Positions 10,757 to 20,783 are shown, counted from the stretch's first letter. The stretch is 64,000 nt of DNA from Aromatoleum petrolei (GCF_017894385.1 NZ_CP059560.1:1054001-1118000), one strand, 5' to 3'. Translations and numbers: made by a program. Notes: generated by a model not told the origin, from the letters alone.

Positions 10757-11718
10757 CGCGTCACCGGCTCGATCGCGTCGCCCAGCCGCTGCACCGAACG
10801 CAATGGCACCTCGCCCAGGGCCGTCACCAGATACTGACCAACAACGCGTTTGTAGATGTTGATCGCACCACTCGCAAAGGGTCCGGGCTCGACACGCACC
10901 CCTTCGTTCGGCTCGATGAACACCGAAATTGACGCGAGTCCGTCGCTATACACCATATGCAACGCGTCGCCGCGATCGCGACCGAGGGGCCGGCGCATTA
11001 CCGAAACGAGCGAGAAACCCGCGAGCGGAGCATTGAGCGCCCAGCCACTGTCCTCCTTGCGCACCTCGACGCCGTTGGCGTGGACCACCCGCCAGTCGCT
11101 GCTCTTCGTGATGCGTGGGCGGAAGGCGTCGTTGTCGATCTCGCCGCCGATCTTCACGTCACTAAAGGTGAATTGCTCGACGATCTCGCCGCGATCATCG
11201 ACCGTACGGGCCTTGAGCAGCAGACCGGACTGCACCTCCGCCCACAACTGGTAGCCGAAACGCAGGTCATCCTTCGGCTCGAGGATGATCTGCTGAGCAT
11301 CCAGTCCGGCAACACGCCCCACGCTGCCCTTGCGGATTCGATAATTCTCGGCGAGGCCGCCGAACGCCACTGGCAGCCGCGACGGAAAGGCGCGCCGCGT
11401 GCCGGGCCGATCGACGATGACTGTCTTTTGGTCGGGCAGCACACACCGAACCTCGCTATTGCTGCGGATCACCTCCCGCGGGCTGCCGTCGAGCACCTCC
11501 AGGCGTTCATGTTCACCGTTCGCATCGCTCATGTGCGCGATACGCGAGGTCTCGAAATTCTTCCCTGACTGATAGATGAAGGTCCCGTAATAGTTGAGGC
11601 GCTGCCCCGCAGTGGCCATGCGCCCGAGCCAGGAGAGGGGATCACCCGGCGACTCGGCAAAGGCCGGCGCCTGCATCAATGCCGCGCAGACCGCCAATAC
11701 AGCTGACGCCCACCTCAT
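10753..11718 (-). CDS. rseB: RseB/MucB periplasmic sigma-E regulator
   Basis: 321 residues with a signal peptide (about 1-21, ending 'APAFA'). It binds the periplasmic part of RseA and delays its cleavage until lipoprotein or LPS signals appear. The N-terminal LolA-like domain is visible ('YYGTFIYQSGKNFETSRIAH', 'GSPREVIRSNSEVRCVLPD'), followed by the smaller C-terminal domain. The start overlaps the rseA stop and the end overlaps rseC, consistent with stoichiometric co-translation. Confidence 0.92.
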   Translation of the reverse strand: MRWASAVLAVCAALMQAPAFAESPGDPLSWLGRMATAGQRLNYYGTFIYQSGKNFETSRIAHMSDANGEHERLEVLDGSPREVIRSNSEVRCVLPDQKTVIVDRPGTRRAFPSRLPVAFGGLAENYRIRKGSVGRVAGLDAQQIILEPKDDLRFGYQLWAEVQSGLLLKARTVDDRGEIVEQFTFSDVKIGGEIDNDAFRPRITKSSDWRVVHANGVEVRKEDSGWALNAPLAGFSLVSVMRRPLGRDRGDALHMVYSDGLASISVFIEPNEGVRVEPGPFASGAINIYKRVVGQYLVTALGEVPLRSVQRLGDAIEPVTR

Positions 11719-12269
11719 CGGCCACTGCCCTGCCCGACGTCAGAAACGGTGCGCACGTGCTGGATCACACCCGAGATGGGCCCGCCGCCCGACATCGCCT
11801 GATGCACAAAGACATATTCGCGGGTCGGATCCACAGCAACCGGACTCGGCGAAACCGCAACCGGACGTACCGCCGCGTGCGCGGCAACTGCAGTCGATGA
11901 TTGGGCGACGGCGATCTGCCCAACCGATGGTTGTGCCTGATCGCTGTACAGCGTATGCGCCACCCAGCCCACGGCGGCCACACCCATCACCGAGGCGGCC
12001 AGCGGCATCAGCGATCGCCACAATCGCCCGCCTTCCGCGGCGGCGTGCCGGGAAGGCGCCAGCAGGGTTGGCTCCTCGTCGATGTTCGCCATGACACGCC
12101 CGACGAATCCGGCGTTGCCGTCACGATCTCCGCGCAGTACGTCACCGATCAGGCAATAAGCCTCCCAGTCGGTGCGCAATGCGCGGTCTCGCCGCATCGA
12201 CTCGAAAACCGGATGCGCCGATTGCTCGTCGAGATCACCATCCAGAAGTGCCGACAATCTGTCCTTCAT
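11715..12269 (-). CDS. rseA: Anti-sigma-E factor RseA/MucA
   Basis: Inner-membrane anti-sigma factor that holds RpoE inactive. The ATG at 12267-12269 has AGGTGG five bases upstream and is preferred over the in-frame GTG three codons earlier; this gives 184 residues. The cytoplasmic N-terminus matches the family ('KDRLSALLDGDLDE', 'DWEAYCLIGDVLRGD'); one membrane segment lies near residues 95-112 ('LMPLAASVMGVAAVGWV'); the periplasmic tail is short and Ala/Val rich. It follows rpoE by nine bases. Confidence 0.92.
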   Translation of the reverse strand: MKDRLSALLDGDLDEQSAHPVFESMRRDRALRTDWEAYCLIGDVLRGDRDGNAGFVGRVMANIDEEPTLLAPSRHAAAEGGRLWRSLMPLAASVMGVAAVGWVAHTLYSDQAQPSVGQIAVAQSSTAVAAHAAVRPVAVSPSPVAVDPTREYVFVHQAMSGGGPISGVIQHVRTVSDVGQGSGR

Positions 12270-12278
12270 GAGTACCAC

Positions 12279-12878
12279 CTACCAACGTTTATCAGGTGCC
12301 GTATCCAGCAGCGGCCGCAGTCTTTCAGCTATCGCCTCGCGTGCGCGGAAAATTCGCGAACGCACGGTTCCAATCGGACAATCCATGATGCTGGCAATTT
12401 CCTCGTAGCTCAGCCCTTCGAGTTCACGCAGCATGATCGCAGTACGCAACTCCTCCGGCAGCGCTTCCATCGCGTGATCGACCGTCTCGCCGATTTGCCG
12501 AGTCATCATCAGGCGCTCCGGCGTATTGATGTCGCGCAACTGCTCGCCTTCCTCGAAGGTTTCCGCCTCTTCCGAATCAAATCCGGTCGAGGTGGGCGCC
12601 CGTCGCCCTTGCGAAACCAGGTAGTTCTTGGCGGTATTGATCCCGATACGGTAGAGCCACGTGTAAAAAGCGCTATCACCACGAAACGATCCCAAGGCGC
12701 GATACGCCTTGATGAAGGTTTCCTGAGCCACATCCTCGACCTCTGCCGAATCGCGGATCAAGCGGGACAGCAGCCTATGCAGCTTGCGTTGATACTTTGC
12801 TACCAGCAAGCCGAAAGCCTGCTTGTCACCGCGTTGCACGCGCTCAACAAGCTGCTGATCTATCTCGCGATCGCTCAT
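12279..12878 (-). CDS. rpoE: RNA polymerase sigma-E factor (ECF family)
   Basis: 199 residues, group 4 (ECF) sigma factor for envelope stress. Region 2 shows 'KYQRKLHRLLSRL' and 'EVEDVAQETFIKAYRALG' with 'FYTWLYRIGINTAKNYL'; region 4 shows 'ALPEELRTAIMLRELEGLSYEEIASIMDCPIGTVRSRIFRAREAI' elements. First gene of the rpoE-rseA-rseB-rseC-mucD-grx set and apparently of the longer minus-strand train. Divergent from nadB, as algU is in Pseudomonas. Confidence 0.97.
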   Translation of the reverse strand: MSDREIDQQLVERVQRGDKQAFGLLVAKYQRKLHRLLSRLIRDSAEVEDVAQETFIKAYRALGSFRGDSAFYTWLYRIGINTAKNYLVSQGRRAPTSTGFDSEEAETFEEGEQLRDINTPERLMMTRQIGETVDHAMEALPEELRTAIMLRELEGLSYEEIASIMDCPIGTVRSRIFRAREAIAERLRPLLDTAPDKRW

Positions 12879-12916
12879 GGGCGGGTCGTTACTCTATGTT
12901 GGGCAAAATCCGCGCC

Positions 12917-12947
12917 AGTATAGCGACCCAGCCCCGTCTCCGGCAAA
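12917..12947 (-). promoter_or_regulatory. Possible housekeeping promoter for rpoE
   Basis: Reading the minus strand, TATACT (12917-12922) is a good -10 box, with TTTGCC (12942-12947) as a -35 candidate 19 bases away, longer than ideal. It lies 39 bases upstream of the rpoE start codon. Confidence 0.4.
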
Positions 12948-12961
12948 GTCGAAGCTAACAA

Positions 12962-12988
12962 GGAGACCGACACGCTTTGAAATAGTTC
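12962..12988 (-). promoter_or_regulatory. Possible sigma-E autoregulatory promoter upstream of rpoE
   Basis: On the minus strand GAACTA (12983-12988) and TCTCC (12962-12966) are separated by 16 bases, resembling the sigma-E pattern GGAACTT-N15/16-TCTRA. The -10 part is imperfect. Autoregulation of rpoE is known in other proteobacteria; here it is inferred. Confidence 0.35.
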
Positions 12989-13101
12989 AGACCCCGACAT
13001 GGTTTTCCGGTGCGCCACAGGCCCACTGCGCCCAAGCACCCGGAGGGACACGTCGGACGTGATATAGTTCATGAACCTGTCGATCCTTGGCACATACGAT
13101 C

Positions 13102-14685
13102 TTGTCAAAACAATACGACGTACTCATCCTCGGCAGCGGCGCGGCGGGACAATCGATCGCACTGCGTCTGGCAGACAAACTCCGAGTCGCCCTGATTACC
13201 AAACGAGCGATCTCCGACAGCGCCAGCGCCTGGGCTCAAGGCGGCATCGCCGCGGTCCTCGACACCTCCGACAGCATCGAGGCGCACATCCAGGACACCT
13301 ATATCGCAGGCGGCGGCCTGTGCGACCCAAAGGCTACACGCTATGTCGTCGAACACGGCAAAGCAGCGATCGAATGGCTGATCGGACGTGGCGTTCCCTT
13401 CACCCGCGAGGATCAATCCAGCCTCGGATACCACCTCACGCGTGAAGGCGGCCACTCGCACCGGCGGATCATCCACGCTGCGGACGCCACCGGTGCTGCG
13501 GTGCAGGCGACACTGACCGACCAGGTCAGCAAGCACCCGAACATCGACATCCTCGAAAACCACATCGCGGTCGATCTGATCCTCGGCGACAAGCTGGGCC
13601 TCCCTGAGCAGGATTGCCTTGGCGCATACGTGCTCGACATCGCCAACGACCGCGTCGAGACGATCGGCGCCCGCAACACCGTGATTGCCACCGGCGGAGC
13701 GGGCAAGGTCTACCTGTACACGACCAACCCCAGCGTCGCGACCGGCGACGGCATCGCCATGGCGTGGCGTGCCGGTTGCCGCGTGGCGAACATGGAATTC
13801 ATCCAGTTCCACCCAACCTGCCTTTATCACCCGCAAGCAAAATCATTCCTGATATCGGAAGCCGTGCGCGGCGAAGGCGGTCTGCTCAGGCTGCCCGACG
13901 GCACCCGATTCATGCCGGCGCACGACGAACGCGCCGAGTTGGCGCCGCGCGACATCGTCGCCCGTGCCATCGATTTCGAGATGAAGAAACACGGTCTCGA
14001 CTGCGTCTACCTTGATATCAGCCACAAACCGGCAGAGTGGTTGCGCGAACATTTTCCCAATATTCACGCACGCTGCCTGGAATTGGGAATCGACATCACG
14101 CGCGAGGGGATTCCCGTCGTACCGGCGGCGCACTACACCTGCGGCGGCATCGTCACCGACCTGGCCGCACGTACCGACGTTCCCAACCTCTATTCCGTTG
14201 GCGAATCGGCGTACACAGGCCTTCACGGCGCCAACCGCCTCGCCAGCAACTCGCTCCTGGAGTGCCTCGTTTTCGGCGAGGCGGCAGCAAACGACATCCT
14301 TTCTCAGGCGAAGCGCCCCCTGCCAAAACTCCCCGACTGGGACGAGAGCCGTGTGACCGACGCCGACGAAGAGGTCGTGATCTCGCACAACTGGGCCGAG
14401 TTGCGCCGTTTCATGTGGGACTATGTCGGCATCGTGCGCACGACCAAGCGCCTGCAGCGTGCCCAGCACCGCATCCGCCTGCTGGCGCGCGAAATCAACG
14501 AGTTCTACTCGCACTTCCGCGTCAGCAACGATCTGATCGAATTGCGCAACCTCGTTGTCACCGCCGACCTGATCGTGCGCTGCGCCTTGCGCCGCAAGGA
14601 GAGCCGTGGCCTGCACAGTTCGCGCGATTACCCGGATACGCTGCCGGTCGCACGTCCCACCATCCTGCGACCCCACCGGCGCTGA
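13102..14685 (+). CDS. nadB: L-aspartate oxidase
   Basis: First enzyme of de novo NAD synthesis: oxidises L-aspartate to iminoaspartate with FAD, using oxygen or fumarate. About 527 residues. FAD-binding '[19 protein letters not shown]' opens the protein; '[14 protein letters not shown]', '[17 protein letters not shown]', '[16 protein letters not shown]' and '[17 protein letters not shown]' are succinate dehydrogenase/NadB family motifs. No ATG fits: the start is a TTG at 13102, or a TTG five codons earlier (13087); neither has a clear ribosome site. Divergent from rpoE, as in Pseudomonas. Confidence 0.95.
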   Translation: MSKQYDVLILGSGAAGQSIALRLADKLRVALITKRAISDSASAWAQGGIAAVLDTSDSIEAHIQDTYIAGGGLCDPKATRYVVEHGKAAIEWLIGRGVPFTREDQSSLGYHLTREGGHSHRRIIHAADATGAAVQATLTDQVSKHPNIDILENHIAVDLILGDKLGLPEQDCLGAYVLDIANDRVETIGARNTVIATGGAGKVYLYTTNPSVATGDGIAMAWRAGCRVANMEFIQFHPTCLYHPQAKSFLISEAVRGEGGLLRLPDGTRFMPAHDERAELAPRDIVARAIDFEMKKHGLDCVYLDISHKPAEWLREHFPNIHARCLELGIDITREGIPVVPAAHYTCGGIVTDLAARTDVPNLYSVGESAYTGLHGANRLASNSLLECLVFGEAAANDILSQAKRPLPKLPDWDESRVTDADEEVVISHNWAELRRFMWDYVGIVRTTKRLQRAQHRIRLLAREINEFYSHFRVSNDLIELRNLVVTADLIVRCALRRKESRGLHSSRDYPDTLPVARPTILRPHRR

Positions 14686-14717
14686 ACGACGGCCAGAAGT
14701 CGTTCCACCGAAACGGA

Positions 14718-14742
14718 GCCCCCGACTCAATGCAGCGGGGGC
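14718..14742. terminator. Hairpin between convergent nadB and ygfX-like genes
   Basis: GCCCCCG (14718-14724) and CGGGGGC (14736-14742) form a seven-pair GC stem with an 11-base loop in the 59-base gap between the convergent genes. There is no T run on either side, so efficiency is uncertain. Confidence 0.4.
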
Positions 14743-14744
14743 AC

Positions 14745-15230
14745 TCAGCGCTCGGTCGCGTCGTTTTCGGCTGCACCTTCGACACGGCCAGGACCGACCT
14801 TGTGGCGGAGCCAGATCTTCAGCCCGCGCCACTCATCCTCATGGACGTTTCCGCGCACAAGCATCAGCGCCCCTCGTATCGACCGGCGCGGTGAGCGCCG
14901 TACCCGCGTACCGCGCCAGTGAATCCACACTGCCCAACCGAAATCGACACACCCCGGCTCAGCCAACGCATACACGGTTTGCTGGCCGCGGCCATCGGGG
15001 TCCACTGACAGTTCGCCATTGTCCTGCAGAACCAGACGGCCCCCCGCCTTCTCGCTCTCGGCGCGGTTCGCCAAGTGCAGCGAGAATCCCAGCCCCGCGA
15101 CGACGACGATCACGAGCGGCAGAGGAAACGACGAACGCAGAAATGCAAACGCCGCGATCGCATGGATCGCGGCGTTCAACAGCAAAATCAGCTTCGACGG
15201 ACGAAGCCTGATTTCAAGCGGGTAGCGCAC
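14745..15230 (-). CDS. YgfX/CptA-like inner-membrane protein
   Basis: 161 residues: a basic start ('EIRLRPSKLILLLNAAIHAIAAF'), two closely spaced membrane segments (about 13-30 and 37-52), then a soluble domain with 'DGRGQQTVYAL' and a C-terminal 'DEWRGLKIWLRHKV'. This topology and the ending match YgfX (DUF1434). In gammaproteobacteria YgfX pairs with SdhE; no sdhE is present here, but the position next to nadB and rpoE fits the nadB/sdhE/ygfX neighbourhood of Pseudomonas. GTG start. It follows fabF by 18 bases and may be the last gene of the fab operon. Confidence 0.65.
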   Translation of the reverse strand: MRYPLEIRLRPSKLILLLNAAIHAIAAFAFLRSSFPLPLVIVVVAGLGFSLHLANRAESEKAGGRLVLQDNGELSVDPDGRGQQTVYALAEPGCVDFGWAVWIHWRGTRVRRSPRRSIRGALMLVRGNVHEDEWRGLKIWLRHKVGPGRVEGAAENDATER

Positions 15231-15248
15231 GGGCTACCCCATTCCGAC

Positions 15249-16487
15249 TCAGACGCGGCGGAACGCGATGGTTCCGTTGGTACCGCCAAAGCCGAACGAA
15301 TTCGACAGGGCGGCGCGGATCTCCATCGGGCGGGCCTTGTTCGCGACATAGTCGAGATCGCAGCCTTCGTCCTGCTCGAAGATGTTGATCGTCGGCGGAG
15401 CGATCTGGTTATGGATCGCCAGCGTGGTGAATACCGCCTCGACACCCCCGGCGGCACCCAGCAGATGACCCGTCATCGACTTGGTCGAATTGACCGCTAT
15501 CGACTTCGCGCGGTCGCCGAAGCAACGCTTGACCGCCGTCGTTTCGGCCAGGTCGCCGAGCGGCGTCGACGTGCCGTGCGCATTGATGTAGTCAACCTCT
15601 TCGAGCGACATGCCGGCATCGCGCATCGCATTCGTCATGCAACGCGCGGCGCCGTTGCCGTCCTCGCACGGGGCGGTCATGTGGTAGGCGTCCGCGCTCA
15701 TACCGTAGCCCGCGACTTCGGCGTAGATTTTCGCTCCACGTGCCTTCGCGTGCTCGTATTCCTCGAGCACGAGCACGCCGGCGCCCTCGCCCAGCACGAA
15801 CCCATCGCGCCCCTTGTCCCACGGACGGCTCGCCGTCTGCGGATCGTCGTTGCGCGTGGAAAGCGCACGAGCGGAGGCAAACCCGCCCACGGCCAGAGGC
15901 GTGACGGTCGACTCCGCGCCACCCGCGACCATCACGTCGGCGTCGCCATACTGGATGAGGCGTGCCGCCTCGCCGATGCAATGTGTGGCAGTCGTGCATG
16001 CTGTGACCATCGCCAGGCACGGCCCCTTGAGGCCGAACATGATCGACAGATTGCCCGCGATCATGTTGATGATCGTGCCGGGGATGAAGAACGGGGAAAT
16101 CTTGCGCGCCCCGCCCTTCAGGTAATCGTCGTGGGTCGTTTCGATCATCGGCAGACCGCCGATGCCCGAACCCAGATTGACGCCGATGCGCTCAGCGTTC
16201 TCTGCGGTTACCTGCAATCCCGCATCCTTGAACGCCTGGATGCCGGCGGCCATGCCGTAATGGATGAATACATCCATGCGGCGCGCCTCTTTCGGCGAGA
16301 GATACGCGCCGATGTCGAACCCCTTCACCTCACCGGCGATCTTCACCGGGAAGTTCGTGGTATCGAAGCGCGTAATCTCGCCGATACCGGAGCGGCCGTT
16401 GACGATATTGTCCCAGGCCTCCGGAACGGTATTGCCGACCGGGGAAATGATGCCCAGACCGGTAATGACGACTCTGCGACGGGTCAA
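15249..16487 (-). CDS. fabF: Beta-ketoacyl-ACP synthase II
   Basis: Elongating condensing enzyme of type II fatty-acid synthesis. 412 residues. Catalytic Cys in '[15 protein letters not shown]', the two His in '[16 protein letters not shown]' and '[14 protein letters not shown]', and a C-terminal '[10 protein letters not shown]'. The start is TTG (16485-16487) after GGAGCGAACA. It follows acpP by 21 bases. Confidence 0.97.
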   Translation of the reverse strand: MTRRRVVITGLGIISPVGNTVPEAWDNIVNGRSGIGEITRFDTTNFPVKIAGEVKGFDIGAYLSPKEARRMDVFIHYGMAAGIQAFKDAGLQVTAENAERIGVNLGSGIGGLPMIETTHDDYLKGGARKISPFFIPGTIINMIAGNLSIMFGLKGPCLAMVTACTTATHCIGEAARLIQYGDADVMVAGGAESTVTPLAVGGFASARALSTRNDDPQTASRPWDKGRDGFVLGEGAGVLVLEEYEHAKARGAKIYAEVAGYGMSADAYHMTAPCEDGNGAARCMTNAMRDAGMSLEEVDYINAHGTSTPLGDLAETTAVKRCFGDRAKSIAVNSTKSMTGHLLGAAGGVEAVFTTLAIHNQIAPPTINIFEQDEGCDLDYVANKARPMEIRAALSNSFGFGGTNGTIAFRRV

Positions 16488-16508
16488 TGTTCGCTCCGGT
16501 AATCAGTG

Positions 16509-16748
16509 TTACTTTTTCAGGTGGGCGTTGACGTAGTCAATCGCCTGCTGAACCGTGGTGATCTTCTCAGCTTCCTCGTCTGGGATTTCGCACTCGAACT
16601 CTTCCTCGAGGGCCATAACCAGTTCCACGGTATCCAGCGAATCCGCGCCCAGATCGTCGACGAACGAGGACTCGATCTTGATTTCCGACTCGTTCACACC
16701 AAGTTGTTCGGCGACAATTTTCTTGACGCGCTGCTCGATGTTCTCCAT
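16509..16748 (-). CDS. acpP: Acyl carrier protein
   Basis: 79-residue acidic carrier of fatty-acyl intermediates; the phosphopantetheine Ser lies in '[17 protein letters not shown]'. Strong ribosome site (GGAAGGAG) before the ATG. It sits between fabG and fabF as in most proteobacteria. A hairpin upstream may separate part of its transcription from fabG. Confidence 0.98.
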   Translation of the reverse strand: MENIEQRVKKIVAEQLGVNESEIKIESSFVDDLGADSLDTVELVMALEEEFECEIPDEEAEKITTVQQAIDYVNAHLKK

Positions 16749-16785
16749 GAACTAACTCCTTCCCAGAATGATCCAGATATGTAAG

Positions 16786-16839
16786 AAAAAAAGCCGGCGT
16801 ATTCTACCAAAAAGGATGAGAACCGCTATCGCCGCCGGC
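16786..16839 (-). terminator. Hairpin and T-run between fabG and acpP
   Basis: On the minus strand CGCCGGC (16833-16839) pairs with GCCGGCG on the opposite arm (16793-16799) around a 33-base loop, directly followed by a run of seven T (16786-16792). The loop holds TAGAAT, a possible -10 box for acpP. It could be a weak terminator or attenuator allowing higher separate expression of acpP. The long loop makes this uncertain. Confidence 0.35.
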
Positions 16840-16841
16840 GA

Positions 16842-17591
16842 TTACGACATGTACATGCCACCATTCACGTGCAGGGTCGTGCCCGTAACGTAGGCGGCAG
16901 CGGGCGAAGCTAGGAAAGCCACCGCTCCGGCGATTTCTTCGGGACGTCCGAGTCGGCCGAGGGCGATGTTGCCCAGCAGCGCATCGCGGGCCGTTTCGGG
17001 CAGCGCACGGGTCATGTCGGTGTCGATGAACCCCGGCGCCACACAGTTGACAGTGATGTTGCGGCTACCCAGCTCGCGAGCCAGCGCCCGGCTCATGCCG
17101 GCAACGCCGGCCTTCGCCGCCGCGTAGTTCGCCTGCCCGGGGTTGCCGGCGCTGCCGACCACGGACGTGATGTTGATGATGCGGCCGCCACGCGCCTTCA
17201 TCATGCCGCGCATGACCAGACGCGACATGCGAAACACGGATTTGAGGTTGGTCTCGATGACCGCGTCCCACTCCTCGTCCTTCATGCGCATCGCAAGGTT
17301 GTCGCGCGTGATACCGGCATTATTCACGAGGATACCGACGGCACCGAAGCGCTTCTCGATATCGCCGATCGCTGCTTCGCACGCAGCGGCGTCGGTGACG
17401 TTGAGAGCCATCCCGCAGCCCTTGATACCGGCTTCCCGCAGACCATTCTCGATGTCCGTGGCACCGGCTTCCGACGTCGCGGTACCGACGACCGTCGCGC
17501 CCAGCCGCCCCAGTTCGAGGGCGACCGCACGCCCGATTCCGCGAGACGCACCAGTCACGAGGGCCACCTGCCCTTCGAGCGAAAAACTCAT
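16842..17591 (-). CDS. fabG: 3-oxoacyl-ACP reductase
   Basis: NADPH-dependent short-chain reductase of fatty-acid elongation. 249 residues from the ATG at 17589-17591, chosen because GAGGTG lies six bases upstream; an in-frame GTG three codons earlier overlaps that ribosome site. Cofactor motif 'TGASRGIGRAVALELG', 'NNAGITRDN', and the catalytic set Ser-Tyr-Lys in 'ITSVVGSAGNPGQANYAAAK'. It lies five bases after fabD. Confidence 0.97.
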   Translation of the reverse strand: MSFSLEGQVALVTGASRGIGRAVALELGRLGATVVGTATSEAGATDIENGLREAGIKGCGMALNVTDAAACEAAIGDIEKRFGAVGILVNNAGITRDNLAMRMKDEEWDAVIETNLKSVFRMSRLVMRGMMKARGGRIINITSVVGSAGNPGQANYAAAKAGVAGMSRALARELGSRNITVNCVAPGFIDTDMTRALPETARDALLGNIALGRLGRPEEIAGAVAFLASPAAAYVTGTTLHVNGGMYMS

Positions 17592-17596
17592 TGATG

Positions 17597-18526
17597 TCAC
17601 CTCAACGCGGCAATGGATTGTTCGAGACTCGCGGCGTCGTGAATCGAGCCGCCCTGCACTTCACCTGCGATCCGCTTCGTCATGCCCGCGAGCACCTTGC
17701 CAGGGCCGCACTCGAGGACGTGCCCCATGCCACGGCGCGCCATGTCCTGCACGAGTTCGATCCAGCGCACCGGAGAGAAAGCCTGGCGTACGAGTGCGTC
17801 GCGGATCCTGACAGGATCGTCATACACGGCAACATCCACGTTGTTGATAACGTCGATCGCGGGTTTGTTGATGGTCACCGCTGCGAGTCGCTCGGCGAGC
17901 CGCTCCGCGGCCGGCCTCATCAGCGCACAATGGAACGGGGCACTCACCGGGAGCAGCATCGCGCGCTTCGCGCCACGCGCCTTCGCGGCCTCGATTGCAC
18001 GCTCGACGGCGCCTTTCGCGCCGGCGATCACGATCTGGCCGGGGGCGTTCAAATTGGCGGCTTCGACCACCTCGCCCTGCGCCGCTTCGGCGCAGGCTTC
18101 ACGGACGGCCTCGACCTCCAGGCCCAGCAGCGCGGCCATGCCGCCCTCACCGGCGGGAACCGCCTCCTGCATCGCTTGCGCGCGGAAACGCACGAGCGGG
18201 ACGGCATCGGCAAAGGCCATCGCCCCGGCGGCGACCAGCGCCGAATACTCGCCGAGGCTGTGGCCGGCGACAAGTTGCGGCTTCGGGCCGCCGGCCGCAA
18301 GCCATGCGCGATACGCTGCAACGCCGGCCGTGAGCATCAGGGGCTGGGTGTTGACGGTCAGCGCCAACCGCTCGACCGGGCCGTCATTGACCATCTGCCA
18401 GAGGTCCTCGCCGAGCGCGTCCGACGCCTCGGCGAAGGTGTCGCGGATTTCGGCACGTTCGCCGTAGCCCGACATCATTCCGACGGATTGGGAACCCTGT
18501 CCCGGAAACACCAGAGCAAAAGCCAT
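17597..18526 (-). CDS. fabD: Malonyl-CoA:ACP transacylase
   Basis: Loads malonate onto ACP. 309 residues. 'FPGQGSQSVGM' at the N-terminus, the nucleophile Ser in 'VAGHSLGEYSALVAAG', the His in 'VSAPFHCALM', and 'ECGPGKVLAGM' near the end. It lies 15 bases after fabH in the fab operon. Confidence 0.97.
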   Translation of the reverse strand: MAFALVFPGQGSQSVGMMSGYGERAEIRDTFAEASDALGEDLWQMVNDGPVERLALTVNTQPLMLTAGVAAYRAWLAAGGPKPQLVAGHSLGEYSALVAAGAMAFADAVPLVRFRAQAMQEAVPAGEGGMAALLGLEVEAVREACAEAAQGEVVEAANLNAPGQIVIAGAKGAVERAIEAAKARGAKRAMLLPVSAPFHCALMRPAAERLAERLAAVTINKPAIDVINNVDVAVYDDPVRIRDALVRQAFSPVRWIELVQDMARRGMGHVLECGPGKVLAGMTKRIAGEVQGGSIHDAASLEQSIAALR

Positions 18527-18541
18527 TGTTCTTGTCCTGAC

Positions 18542-19507
18542 TCAGAATTGGAGCAGCGCTGCGCCCCACGTAAAGCCGCCGCCGACGCCTTCGACGACGA
18601 TCCGCTGGCCTGCACGAATCCGACCGTCGCGCACGGCGAGGTCGAGCGCGAGCGGGATCGATGCGGCCGACGTATTGCCGTGACGATCGACGGTGGCGAT
18701 GACCTTTTCCATCGGCACGCCCAGCCGCTTCGCGGTCGCCTGGATGATGCGGATGTTCGCCTGATGCGGAATCAGCCAATCGATTGCAGCGGCCTGCACA
18801 CCGGCATCGGCGAGCACCTCCTGGGCGACCTCGCCGAGCACCTTGACCGCGAACTTGAACACCGCCTGCCCGTCCATGCGCAGGAACGGGTCGCCGATCA
18901 CCTGACCGGAGGCAACCGCCCCTGGGACGCACAGGATGGGATGGTGGCTGCCGTCGGCGTGCAGCGCCGTCGCGAGAATCCCCGGCTTGTCGGACGCTTC
19001 GAGCACGACGGCACCTGCACCGTCGCCGAACAGCACGCAGGTGCCGCGGTCAGACCAGTCCAGAATGCGCGAGAACACCTCGGCGCCCACCACCAGCGCA
19101 CGCTTGTGACTGCCGGACAAGATGAACTTCTCGGCGATCGTCAGTCCGTAGACGAAGCCCGTGCAAACAGCCTGCACGTCGAACGCCGCCGCGCCGTTGC
19201 GCATGCCGAGCTTGGATTGCAGCAGGGTCGCCGTGCTCGGAAAGATGCAGTCGGGGGTCGAGGTCGCGACAACGACAAGATCGATGTCTTCAGGCTGAAG
19301 ACCAGCGGCCGCGATGGCGCGGCGGCTCGCTTCGCAGGCTAGATCGCTCGAGGTGACGTCGCGTGCCGCGAGGTGCCGGGTACGGATGCCGGTGCGCTCG
19401 ACGATCCACTCGTCCGACGTATCGATGCCGCGCGCGACCAGATCGTCATTACTTACCGGCTCGCCAGGCAGGAAGCTTCCTGTACCGGCAATTCGTGCAA
19501 AGATCAT
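18542..19507 (-). CDS. fabH: Beta-ketoacyl-ACP synthase III
   Basis: Initiates fatty-acid synthesis by condensing acetyl-CoA with malonyl-ACP. 321 residues. Catalytic Cys in '[14 protein letters not shown]', His in '[11 protein letters not shown]' and Asn in '[15 protein letters not shown]'. The ATG overlaps the plsX stop (ATGA). Confidence 0.97.
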   Translation of the reverse strand: MIFARIAGTGSFLPGEPVSNDDLVARGIDTSDEWIVERTGIRTRHLAARDVTSSDLACEASRRAIAAAGLQPEDIDLVVVATSTPDCIFPSTATLLQSKLGMRNGAAAFDVQAVCTGFVYGLTIAEKFILSGSHKRALVVGAEVFSRILDWSDRGTCVLFGDGAGAVVLEASDKPGILATALHADGSHHPILCVPGAVASGQVIGDPFLRMDGQAVFKFAVKVLGEVAQEVLADAGVQAAAIDWLIPHQANIRIIQATAKRLGVPMEKVIATVDRHGNTSAASIPLALDLAVRDGRIRAGQRIVVEGVGGGFTWGAALLQF

Positions 19508-20517
19508 GCTGCTCTCCCCATTGCCGCCATCCGCTCGCTGATGCGCTCGACAAGTCGATTCGACGCAGCCTCGGCGGCCCGGTGAATGGCCTGCTCGAAT
19601 GCATACACGTCAGCCGAGCCGTGACTCTTGACCACCACACCACGCAGGCCGACCAGCGCCGCGCCATTGTAGCGACGATGATCCACGCGTCTCTTGAAAC
19701 GCTTGAGCGCTGGCATCGCGACAACCGCCATGGCCTTGGTCAGCAGGCTGCGGCTGAATTCCTCCTTGAGGAATGCGGCGAGCATCTGAGCAAGCCCCTC
19801 TGATGTCTTCAACGCCACATTCCCGACGAAGCCGTCGCAGACCACCACGTCGGTCGTTCCCTTGTAGATATCGTCGCCTTCGACGTTGCCATAGAAATTC
19901 AGGCCGCTGCCGCGCAGCAGTTCGCCGGCGCGCTTCACGACATCGTTGCCCTTGATCGCCTCTTCGCCGATATTGAGCAGACCCACCGACGGGCGGTCGA
20001 CGTGCTCGACCGCAGAAACGAGCATCGCCCCCATGATGCCGAACTGCAGCAGGTGCTCGGGCTCGCAGTCGACATTGGCGCCGAGGTCGAGCACATACAC
20101 CTGCCCCGTTCGCGTGGGCAGGATGGTGGCGATCGCAGGCCGGTCGATGCCGTCGAGCGTCTTGAGAACGAAGCGCGAGATCGCCATCAGCGCGCCCGTA
20201 TTGCCGGCGGAAACTGCGGCCTGGGCCGTACCAGCCTTCACCAGATCGACGGCGACGCGCATCGACGAATCCTTCTTCGTGCGCATTGCGATCGCCGGCG
20301 GGTCGTCCATCTCGACGACCTCGGACGCGGCACGAACCGAGAGACGGTCCGCAAAGCCATTCCCAATCGCTGCCACGGCCTGATCGAGCGCACTCTGACG
20401 CCCGACCAGAATCACCTTGGCCTCGGGATGGTTGCGCAGGAAGGCCTGCGCGGCCGGCACCGTCACGGACGGGCCATGATCGCCGCCCATGCAGTCAATC
20501 GCAACGGTGACACCCAT
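19504..20517 (-). CDS. plsX: Phosphate acyltransferase PlsX
   Basis: Makes acyl-phosphate from acyl-ACP for phospholipid synthesis. 337 residues from the ATG at 20515-20517, giving the family opening '[21 protein letters not shown]'; an in-frame TTG five codons upstream is less likely. Later motifs '[17 protein letters not shown]' and '[15 protein letters not shown]' are typical. Same operon as rpmF and fabH. Confidence 0.95.
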   Translation of the reverse strand: MGVTVAIDCMGGDHGPSVTVPAAQAFLRNHPEAKVILVGRQSALDQAVAAIGNGFADRLSVRAASEVVEMDDPPAIAMRTKKDSSMRVAVDLVKAGTAQAAVSAGNTGALMAISRFVLKTLDGIDRPAIATILPTRTGQVYVLDLGANVDCEPEHLLQFGIMGAMLVSAVEHVDRPSVGLLNIGEEAIKGNDVVKRAGELLRGSGLNFYGNVEGDDIYKGTTDVVVCDGFVGNVALKTSEGLAQMLAAFLKEEFSRSLLTKAMAVVAMPALKRFKRRVDHRRYNGAALVGLRGVVVKSHGSADVYAFEQAIHRAAEAASNRLVERISERMAAMGRAA

Positions 20518-20603
20518 GGTGCTTTCGCGCAACTCGAACAGGAATTCGGGATGAAAAAACGGCGCAGACGCCCTAAGCGCCGCGCCGCCTTGGAAGACAG
20601 GAC

Positions 20604-20783
20604 TTATTCGCCCTTGGTCTTGACGACTTTCTTGCCGCGATACACACCGCTCGGGCTGATGTGGTGGCGCAGATGGACTTCGCCAGTGGTCGCTTCGACC
20701 GCGAGCGGGGGATTGGTTAGGAAGTCGTGCGCACGATGCATGCCACGCTTGGAGGGGGATTTCTTGTTCTGCTGAACGGCCAT
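20604..20783 (-). CDS. rpmF: 50S ribosomal protein L32
   Basis: 59-residue protein read directly from the minus strand: ATG at 20781-20783, TAA at 20604-20606. It begins '[20 protein letters not shown]' and ends '[10 protein letters not shown]', with the central '[11 protein letters not shown]'. The Cys pair of zinc-binding L32 forms is absent. It lies between yceD and plsX, the standard proteobacterial arrangement that links ribosome and lipid synthesis. Confidence 0.97.
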   Translation of the reverse strand: MAVQQNKKSPSKRGMHRAHDFLTNPPLAVEATTGEVHLRHHISPSGVYRGKKVVKTKGE

